Assembly: GCA_016201645.1 (NCBI GenBank)
Contig: JACQCL010000031.1
Span: 1-10,722 of the forward strand
Source of the DNA: Candidatus Rokuibacteriota bacterium
GTDB lineage: Bacteria > Methylomirabilota > Methylomirabilia > Rokubacteriales > CSP1-6
Length of the DNA: 10,722 nucleotides
Reading direction: 5' to 3'
The position numbers and the translations under genes were made by a program. Below the pieces are notes generated by a model. The model worked only from the letters and a program-made list of their open reading frames with translations, did no database searches and was not told the DNA's origin. Positions 5,448-10,722 of the stretch are shown here, one piece after another (positions within the stretch are counted from its first letter, which is position 1; each line of letters begins with the position of its first letter).

Positions 5448-6569
5448 GTGCGAATGGACCGCCGGCAGGGCCTTTTGCTCCTCATCGTGTGGGTCTTGTG
5501 GCTTGCCGGGTGCGCCAGCGGCGTGCCGTCAGGCGGACCGCTTTCGCGGGAGGGAGCGGCGGGGGCCGTCCCCCCCGAGATCGCGCGGCTCAACGAGCAT
5601 TTGGGCCAACTGGCCGAGCGCCTCCGGCCCGGGCTCGTGCAGGTGCGAGTGCGCCGAGCGCAGGCGCCGGCGAGCGAAGGCGCTGAACCGTCCCCTCCCG
5701 ATGAGCCGCGGGCCGCGTCGGGTTCGGGATTTCTGATTCGGGAGGACGGTCTTCTGGTGACCAACGCTCACGTGGTCGCCGATGCCACGCGGATCCAGGT
5801 CCGCCTCCAGGACGGGCGGCGTTTCGAGGGGAAGCTGATCGGCAAGGACAGCCGCGTGGACTTGGCCCTCGTGAAGATCGAAGGGGTCCATGGCCTTCCC
5901 GTCCTCCAGCTCGGCGACTCCAATCGCCTGAGGGTGGGAGAGTTTGTCCTGGCTCTCGGCCACCCGTTTGGCCTCGAACAGACCGTTTCTTTCGGAATCG
6001 TCAGCCGGAAGGGTGCGCCCCTTCGGGTCGCCACGCCGGGGTTCGACTTCATCCAGACCGACGCTTCGGTGAATCCGGGGAACTCGGGGGGCCCACTCGT
6101 CAACATGGCCGGCGAGGTCGTCGGCGTGAACAGCATGGCAGCGCGGAACGGCTCTATCGGTTTCGCGATCCCCTCGAATGTCGTCAAGTCCCTTCTTCCC
6201 CAGCTGATCGAAAAGGGCAAGATCGAGTGGGGATGGCTCGGCGTCGGGATCGATGAGGTCTCCGATGACGATCTTTCCAAGCTGGGGCTGAAGGAAGCTC
6301 GCGGCGTGTTGATCCGCCGGGTCATGCCGGGTGAGCCTGCGGACAAGGCGGGCCTGAAACCGAATGATGTGGTGCTGGCCGTGGACGGCGCCCGAGTGGA
6401 GGGGCCGCGTGACCTCCAACGAATCATCGCCGCCGCCCCCGTGGGACAGGTCGTGAAGCTGACGATCGTTCGCCAGAGGCAGGAAACGGATGTCCCAGTG
6501 ACCGTGGGGCTCTACCAGGAGCCGACGGCCCGTCAGGAGTCGCCCGCCCGGCCTCGCCCGACTCCGTGA
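5448..6569 (+). CDS. HtrA/DegP-like serine protease, lipoprotein, one PDZ domain
   Basis: Envelope quality-control protease of the S1C/trypsin-like family, 373 residues. The N-terminus is a lipoprotein signal with lipobox LAGC (19-22), lipidated Cys22, so it is membrane-anchored outside the cytoplasm. A Pro/Ala/Glu-rich linker (71-92) leads into the protease domain. The catalytic triad is complete: His108 in TNAHVV, Asp138 in SRVDLALVKI, and Ser213 in NPGNSGGPLVN. One PDZ domain (about 262-355, beginning GWLGVGI) would bind substrate C-termini, and a short Pro/Arg-rich tail follows. The GTG at 5448 is favoured because AAGGAGGA lies eight bases upstream; the ATG at 5454 is the alternative. It has one PDZ, like DegS, rather than DegP's two, but substrates cannot be inferred. 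Confidence 0.93.
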   Translation: MRMDRRQGLLLLIVWVLWLAGCASGVPSGGPLSREGAAGAVPPEIARLNEHLGQLAERLRPGLVQVRVRRAQAPASEGAEPSPPDEPRAASGSGFLIREDGLLVTNAHVVADATRIQVRLQDGRRFEGKLIGKDSRVDLALVKIEGVHGLPVLQLGDSNRLRVGEFVLALGHPFGLEQTVSFGIVSRKGAPLRVATPGFDFIQTDASVNPGNSGGPLVNMAGEVVGVNSMAARNGSIGFAIPSNVVKSLLPQLIEKGKIEWGWLGVGIDEVSDDDLSKLGLKEARGVLIRRVMPGEPADKAGLKPNDVVLAVDGARVEGPRDLQRIIAAAPVGQVVKLTIVRQRQETDVPVTVGLYQEPTARQESPARPRPTP

Positions 6570-6585
6570 GCCATCCGGCTTTCGG

Positions 6586-7074
6586 CTAGGGCCCTTCCTG
6601 AGCGAGGGCCTTGAGCGTGGCCCGGGCCCAGGGTTCGTCCAGCGACGGCGACGGAGCATAACGAAGGCCGCTGCCGATTCTGATCCCGCGCTCCCACTCT
6701 CCCGGAGCATCCTCGAGGACATCTTCCACCGTGAGCACGAACAGGGCGAAATCCGAAAGCTCTACGACCGGATGGGGGCCGTCGCTGGCGCGCACTTTCA
6801 CGTAAAGCGCCTGGTCAGGCTCCACGAGCAAGAGCGTAGCGACCCGCCGCTCGCGGAGGTTCTGGGCACTCCGGCTCCTGGCACTGATCACGACCCTGAT
6901 CGTCCTCGGGTCTATGGCCCTGACTTCGAGGTAGGACACGAGCATGGGGTGGGGCCGTCCCTCGGCGTCGAGGGTGATCAGGGGGATGGCCTTACCGAGG
7001 TGGGACCGCAGGTCCGACTGCGAGAGGCGGTTCAGAAGGTCAGGGGGGAGGCTCCTGCCGAGGCTTCGGGACAC
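6586..7074 (-). CDS. Pyridoxamine 5'-phosphate oxidase-like (flavin-binding split barrel) protein
   Basis: A 162-residue protein that looks like the FMN-binding split-barrel fold. The region AIPLITLDAEGRPHPMLVSY (about 29-48) followed by RTIRVVISARSRSAQNLRERRVATLLLV is the usual pattern of two strands, loop, and an S-x-x-N-L segment. Substrate and cofactor (FMN, F420 or heme) cannot be told from this. The start is a GTG at 7074, 14 bases after the MoeB-like gene stops, with AAGGGA just upstream, so the two are probably one operon. The 3' end converges on the protease gene, 16 bases apart. Similarity is moderate, so a family-level call is all I support. Confidence 0.7.
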   Translation of the reverse strand: MSRSLGRSLPPDLLNRLSQSDLRSHLGKAIPLITLDAEGRPHPMLVSYLEVRAIDPRTIRVVISARSRSAQNLRERRVATLLLVEPDQALYVKVRASDGPHPVVELSDFALFVLTVEDVLEDAPGEWERGIRIGSGLRYAPSPSLDEPWARATLKALAQEGP

Positions 7075-7088
7075 GGTCCCTTGAGATG

Positions 7089-8318
7089 TTAGCCGCCGGG
7101 TTTCGCCGAGGGGACGGGACGGGCCGCGGAGTCGCTCCGGCCGTTGTCGTCGACGGCACAGACCTGGCCCGCGCCTTCCATATGGATCGCGAGATCCTTG
7201 ATCGTGGGATTCTTCCCGCAGAGCGGGCAGTTGGGATCCCTTCTCAGCTTCACTTCCCGGAAGGTCATCCCAGCGGCGTCATAGGTCAAGAGGCGCCCAA
7301 TCAGGGGCTCGCCGAACCCGACAAGCAGTTTCATGGCTTCGGTCGCTTGCACCAGCCCGATCACTCCTGGGAGCACGCCCAGGACGCCAGCCTCGCTTCA
7401 GGAGGGGACGAGCCCCGGCGGCGGCGGCGTGGGGTAGAGGCACCGATAGCAGGGACCCTTGTCGGGGGTGAAGACCGTTGCCATCCCCTCGAACTGGAAG
7501 ATGGAGCCGTGAACGTTGGTCTTCCCCTGGAGGTAACACGCGTCGTTGACCAGGTAGCGCGTCTCGAAGTTGTCCGAGCCGTCCACGATCAGGTCGTAGT
7601 CCCTGATGATCTCCTCGATGTTGTCCACGGTCAGTCGGACCGGGTAGGGTACGACGGTGACGTCGGGGTTCAGCGCGCGGATCATTTCAGTCGCCGACTC
7701 CACCTTGGGTCGGCCGATGTCCGAAGTCTTGTGGAGGATCTGGCGCTGGAGGTTGGTGATGTCCACGCGGTCGCCGTCCATGACCCCGAGAGTCCCGACG
7801 CCTGCGGCGGCGAGATAGAGGGCGGTGGGCGAGCCCAGGCCGCCCGCACCGATCAAGAGCACCTTTGAGCGCAGGAGCTTGCGCTGGCCCTTTTCACCGA
7901 TCTGGCCGAGGAGGAAGTGGCGGCTATAGCGCTGGATCTGGTCGGTGGTGAGCGGAGAATCCTTGACGATCGGGAGGCCGGACTGCGCCCACTTCTGGTA
8001 GCCGCCGGCGAGGTTGGTGACGTTGGTGTACCCGAGGTCCTTGAGCGCTTTGGCGGCCAGGACCGATCGGAGGCCGGTCTGACAATAGAGGACGATGGGG
8101 AGGTTGGGGTCGGTGGCCGCGCTCCCGATACGGAACTCGAGGAACCCTCGACTAATGTTAATCGCGGACTCGATGTATCCGTCGCGGTACTCGTCGGGGT
8201 CACGGACGTCGATGAGGACGAGCGGCTCCCCGGTGTCCAGACGCGCCTTGAGCTCCGCGGGCCCTTCCTCCCGGACAACCTGCCGGGCTTCGCCCAGCAT
8301 CTCCCTCAGCGTCTTCAT
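7089..8318 (-). CDS. moeB: Rhodanese-ThiF/MoeB fusion, probable selenoprotein (in-frame UGA at residue 307)
   Basis: An E1-like enzyme that adenylates the C-terminal glycine of a sulfur-carrier protein (MoaD/ThiS type), here fused to a sulfurtransferase. With UGA read through, the protein is 409 residues. Residues 20-116 are a rhodanese domain with loop CQTGLRS (active Cys79). Residues 123 onward are ThiF/MoeB: nucleotide-binding GAGGLG 157-162, DGDRVDITNLQRQ 181-193, and zinc cysteines 290, 293, 364 and 367. At 7398-7400 a TGA replaces the cysteine of the family motif PPPPGLVPSC-EAGVLG. The frame continues without shift through EAGVLGVLPGVIG to a TAA at 7089. The ATG at 8318 has AAGGAG eight bases upstream and lies after the predicted transcription start; the ATG at 8363 does not. 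Read conventionally it would be split in two or called broken. MoeB, ThiF and MoaD-activating roles are not separable here. Confidence 0.85.
7365..7384 (-). promoter_or_regulatory. Candidate bacterial SECIS hairpin
   Basis: On the minus-strand mRNA, UCCUGGG and CCCAGGA form a perfect 7-bp stem with a six-base loop CGUGCU. The loop begins after 20 bases from the UGA and has G as its second base. Bacterial SECIS elements are hairpins just 3' of the UGA with a G in the first two loop positions and loop spacing of roughly 16-37 bases, so this fits. It also codes for protein, so some constraint is shared. Confidence 0.65.
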
Positions 8319-8350
8319 GCCCCCAGCTCCTTGAAAGATATGGCCAAAAT

Positions 8351-8378
8351 AGAATACCACCAATTCCGATCAAGTCAA
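8351..8378 (-). promoter_or_regulatory. Promoter of the moeB-like operon
   Basis: On the minus strand, TTGACT (8373-8378) and TATTCT (8351-8356) are 16 bp apart. Transcription would begin near 8344, which leaves a leader of about 25 bases before the ATG at 8318. Confidence 0.65.
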
Positions 8379-8397
8379 AGGAGATTTACCTTGACCC

Positions 8398-8441
8398 TTG
8401 TTCGCCCCGAGGGCGACTGCTATACTCGCTCTATTTTAGAG
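8398..8441 (+). promoter_or_regulatory. Promoter of the rml operon with a small palindrome at the start site
   Basis: TATACT at 8421-8426 is a good -10. TTGTTC at 8398-8403 is 17 bp upstream but a weak -35. CTCTA-TTT-TAGAG (8429-8441) is a perfect small inverted repeat over the predicted start near 8433 and could be an operator or a leader hairpin. The divergent moeB promoter lies about 50 bp away. Confidence 0.5.
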
Positions 8442-8479
8442 GTTCGGCCAGGGAAAAACTAACGGATTCTGGAACTTCG

Positions 8480-9541
8480 ATGAAAGGACTCATCCTCGCC
8501 GGCGGCCGGGGAACCCGCCTCCGCCCGATTACCTACACCTCGGCCAAGCAGCTGGTACCCGTCGCCAACAAGCCGATCCTCTACTACGGCATCGAGGCCC
8601 TGGCTGAGTCGGGAATCCGGGAGATCGGAATCGTCGTGGGGGACACGAAGCGGGAGATCATGGACGCCGTCGGCGACGGCGCGCGCTTCGGGGTGTCTGT
8701 TACCTACATTGAGCAGGAAGCGCCGCTCGGCCTTGCTCATGCCGTCCTGGTGTCGGAGCCGTACCTTGGCGCTGGCCCGTTCGTCATGTACCTCGTGGAC
8801 AACCTGATTCGAGAAAGATTGGCCGCTCTTGTCAGGCGCTTCGGGGAGGAGAGGCCGAACGCCCAGATTCTTCTGGCCCGGGTTGCCAACGCTCAGCAGT
8901 TCGGCGTGGCCGAGCTCAGGGACGGCAAGGTCGTGCGTCTCGTCGAGAAGCCGAAGATCCCGCCGTCAGATCTGGCCCTCGTGGGCGTCTACATGTTCGA
9001 TCGCACCGTGTTTGACGCGGTGAAGGCGATCCGCCCGTCGGCGCGCGGTGAGCTCGAGATCACCGATGCCATCCAGTGGCTGATTGATGCGGGCCGGACG
9101 GTCCGCCCGCACGTGATCGAGGGGTGGTGGAAGGACACCGGGAAGCTCGAGGATTTGCTCGAGGCGAATCGGCTCGTCCTCGACACGCTCGAGGCCCGCG
9201 TCGAAGGGGAGGTCGAAGCCTCAGAGATCCACGGCAAGGTGATCGTCGGGGTCGGCGCGAAGATCGTCAGGAGCGTCGTTCGTGGCCCGGCCATCATCGG
9301 CAAGGGCGCGCTGATCGAGAACGCCTACATCGGTCCTTTCACCGCCATCGGAGATCAGGTCGTGATCCGGAGTAGCGAGGTGGAGCACTCGATCATCCTG
9401 GAAGGGTCCAGCGTCTCGGACGTGGCGGGGCGCATCGAATCGAGCCTCGTGGGGCGCAACGTGATGATCTACCGATCGGGATCCAAGCCCAAATCCTACA
9501 ACCTGATGCTTGGCGACCGCTCACAGGTTGGCCTGGTCTGA
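8480..9541 (+). CDS. rmlA: Glucose-1-phosphate thymidylyltransferase, long type
   Basis: Makes dTDP-glucose from dTTP and glucose-1-phosphate, the first step of dTDP-rhamnose and related deoxysugar synthesis in the cytoplasm. The product has 353 residues. The nucleotide-binding motif is GGRGTRLRP at 8-16 and the catalytic lysine region is SAKQLVPVANKP at 21-32. VEKPK, and GWWKDTGKLEDLLEAN, follow. A C-terminal left-handed beta-helix (about 245-345) makes it the long RmlA form (StrD/GraD-like) rather than the 290-residue E. coli form. The metal-binding segment, usually LGDN, reads LVDN (Val106, Asp107 kept). The start lacks a clear Shine-Dalgarno, but the ATG is unambiguous from homology. It is the first gene of an rmlA-rmlC-rmlB cluster. 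Long-type enzymes can have other sugar specificities. Confidence 0.92.
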   Translation: MKGLILAGGRGTRLRPITYTSAKQLVPVANKPILYYGIEALAESGIREIGIVVGDTKREIMDAVGDGARFGVSVTYIEQEAPLGLAHAVLVSEPYLGAGPFVMYLVDNLIRERLAALVRRFGEERPNAQILLARVANAQQFGVAELRDGKVVRLVEKPKIPPSDLALVGVYMFDRTVFDAVKAIRPSARGELEITDAIQWLIDAGRTVRPHVIEGWWKDTGKLEDLLEANRLVLDTLEARVEGEVEASEIHGKVIVGVGAKIVRSVVRGPAIIGKGALIENAYIGPFTAIGDQVVIRSSEVEHSIILEGSSVSDVAGRIESSLVGRNVMIYRSGSKPKSYNLMLGDRSQVGLV

Positions 9542-9560
9542 GCGGCGCGGGGGCATCCCC

Positions 9561-10097
9561 ATGGAGCTGAGCGGCGAGGCCAAGCGGCACCTGCGGTTTC
9601 AGGACTACTCAGCCAAGCCGAAGATCAAGGGCGTGGAGATCGTCGAGCTTGCCCGCCATACCGACGATGGGGGCTCTTTCACCGAGCTCGGCCGCTTCAA
9701 GGCTGGCGCCGCGGCGGCGTTTCCGAGCTTTGTCCTCGCCCAGGTCAACTATAGCGAGATCGAGCCGGGCGCCATCAAGGCCTTTCACCTCCACCGCGCG
9801 CAGACCGATATCTGGTACGTGCCGCCGGGCGACAAGCTGCTCCTGGTGCTCGTTGATGTCCGCACGGGCTCGCCCACGGAAGGGGCCCGGATGCGTCTCG
9901 TCCTGGGCGACGGCCACTCGCGCGTCGCGCTGATCCCACCGGGCGTGGCCCACGGGTGTCGCAACCTGGCACCTGCGCGGGGTCGGATCATCTACTTTAC
10001 CGACACGCATTTTTCGCCCGCGCCGGAGTCTTGCGACGAGGGGCGCCTTCCCTGGGACTTCGCCGGCGCCGACATCTGGGAGACGGCTCGGGAGTAG
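9561..10097 (+). CDS. rmlC: dTDP-4-dehydrorhamnose 3,5-epimerase-like cupin
   Basis: A cupin-fold epimerase of the RmlC type, 178 residues. The classic enzyme epimerises C3 and C5 of dTDP-4-keto-6-deoxyglucose, between RmlB and RmlD. Visible family features are FHLHRAQTDIWYV (75-87, with His76 or His78 as candidate base), LVDVRTGSPTEG (97-108) and ALIPPGVAHGCRNL (123-136). The usual RGLH start of the active-site strand and the later YK-T--Y segment are altered (KAFHLH and IYFTDTHF). Catalytic activity or exact specificity is therefore uncertain, and a relative with another dTDP-sugar substrate is possible. The ATG at 9561 lies 19 bases after rmlA stops. An upstream in-frame start at 9510 would overlap rmlA and is less likely. 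Confidence 0.8.
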   Translation: MELSGEAKRHLRFQDYSAKPKIKGVEIVELARHTDDGGSFTELGRFKAGAAAAFPSFVLAQVNYSEIEPGAIKAFHLHRAQTDIWYVPPGDKLLLVLVDVRTGSPTEGARMRLVLGDGHSRVALIPPGVAHGCRNLAPARGRIIYFTDTHFSPAPESCDEGRLPWDFAGADIWETARE

Positions 10098-10113
10098 GGA
10101 GACAGAACCCTCG

Positions 10114-10722
10114 ATGAAGCTCCTGGTGACGGGCGGCGCGGGCTTCATCGGGTCCCATTTTGTCCGTCACGTCCTCCAGAAATACCCGACCTATTCGGTG
10201 GTGAATCTCGACAAGCTCACCTACGCCGGCAACCTCGAGAACCTCCGGGACGTTGAGCGGAACCCGCGCTACCGGTTCGTCCACGGTGACATCTGCGATG
10301 CTCCCGTGGTTCGAGAGGCGGTGCGGAGCGCTAACGCGATCCTCAACTTCGCGGCGGAATCGCACGTGGACCGGTCGATCCTGGGGGCGGACGAATTCCT
10401 GAAGACCGACGTGCTGGGCACCTTCACCCTGCTTGAGGCGGCCCGCGAACTCCGCATTCCGCGCTACGTGCAGGTGTCCACCGACGAGGTCTATGGCTCC
10501 ATCGAGCGCGGCGCCGTCAGGGAGAACGCGCCGGTCCGACCCTCAAACCCTTACGCGGCCTCCAAGGCGGGAGGGGACCTGCTGGTGAGCGCTTATTGGA
10601 CCACCTACCGGCTCCCCATCGTCATCACGCGGAGCTCCAACAACTTCGGGCCGAACCAGTATCCGGAGAAAGTAATCCCGCTCTTCATCACCAACGCGCT
10701 GGAGGACCGCCCGCTCCCCCTC
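10114..10722 (+). CDS. rmlB: dTDP-glucose 4,6-dehydratase (partial, runs off the window)
   Basis: Converts dTDP-glucose to dTDP-4-keto-6-deoxyglucose using tightly bound NAD. Only the first 203 residues are present; the full enzyme is usually about 330-350. It is an extended short-chain dehydrogenase: NAD-binding GGAGFIGS at 7-14, FAAESHVDRS at 79-88, catalytic TDE at 123-125 in STDEVYGS, and YAASK at 147-151 (Tyr147, Lys151). RSSNNFGPNQYPEKVIPLF (173-191) is highly typical of RmlB. AGGGAG lies twelve bases before the ATG, and the gene starts 16 bases after rmlC ends, so it is in the same operon. An rmlD would be expected beyond the window. Confidence 0.96.
   Translation, partial: MKLLVTGGAGFIGSHFVRHVLQKYPTYSVVNLDKLTYAGNLENLRDVERNPRYRFVHGDICDAPVVREAVRSANAILNFAAESHVDRSILGADEFLKTDVLGTFTLLEAARELRIPRYVQVSTDEVYGSIERGAVRENAPVRPSNPYAASKAGGDLLVSAYWTTYRLPIVITRSSNNFGPNQYPEKVIPLFITNALEDRPLPL

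Noticed and set aside
5529..6722. Long 397-codon minus-strand open frame
   Set aside because: It is antisense to the protease gene, whose catalytic motifs are intact, and its translation has no recognisable domain. High GC makes such long shadows common.
7398..7400. Nonsense mutation or pseudogene in moeB
   Set aside because: The frame is unshifted, motifs are intact on both sides, and the TGA is exactly at the cysteine position with a hairpin after it. Kept only as the alternative to selenocysteine.
8319..8363. Upstream ATG at 8363 for the MoeB-like gene
   Set aside because: It lies upstream of the predicted transcription start and has no Shine-Dalgarno, while the ATG at 8318 has AAGGAG at good spacing.
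8391..8426. TTGACC (8391-8396) as the -35 for rmlA with TATACT
   Set aside because: The spacer would be 24 bp, too long for a sigma-70 promoter; TTGTTC at 8398 fits spacing better though it is weaker.

Overview
This is a GC-rich bacterial chromosome segment with dense, conserved housekeeping genes, many GTG starts and strong Shine-Dalgarno sites. It encodes a lipoprotein, a secreted TIGR04073-type protein and a dTDP-rhamnose pathway, so the host is probably Gram-negative. The large Alu-containing SRP RNA and a probable selenoprotein are compatible with a deep-branching lineage such as Methylomirabilota/Rokubacteria. That placement is a guess from style, not a demonstrated assignment.

Layout. 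(1) 1-160: a 3' tRNA-Arg(ACG) fragment without a recognisable 5' half. It is preceded by three TTGGGT repeats at 10-bp spacing and followed by a terminator-like hairpin. It resembles the end of an element integrated in a tRNA gene. (2) 213-3855, plus strand, an information-processing block: tadA, tRNA-Ser(CGA), tRNA-Ser(GGA), a large SRP RNA (about 270 nt), dnaX, ebfC, recR. (3) 3911-4280: tRNA-Asn(GUU) split inside the anticodon by a 294-nt group I intron with no ORF. (4) 4352-6569, plus strand: a small exported TIGR04073-like protein, a MogA/MoaB molybdopterin protein with a clear promoter, and a lipoprotein HtrA/DegP-like protease with one PDZ domain. (5) 8318-6586, minus strand: a rhodanese-ThiF/MoeB fusion with an in-frame TGA where the family has its catalytic cysteine, followed by a short flavin-oxidase-fold (PPOX-like) gene. 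A 7-bp hairpin starts 13 nt after the TGA. I read this as a selenocysteine protein. (6) 8480-10722, plus strand: rmlA (long type), rmlC-like, and rmlB (cut by the window edge), for dTDP-sugar synthesis.

How the parts relate. TadA makes inosine-34 in tRNA-Arg(ACG), the same tRNA whose fragment lies beside it. DnaX, EbfC and RecR are a conserved replication/recombination cluster. MogA and the MoeB-like protein both belong to molybdopterin/sulfur-carrier chemistry but are separate units on opposite strands. The Rml genes form an operon for an activated deoxysugar for surface polysaccharide.

The two strongest unusual signals are the probable Sec-containing MoeB-rhodanese protein (UGA at 7398-7400, minus strand) and the group I intron in tRNA-Asn. 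Next is the probable tRNA attachment scar at the left edge.
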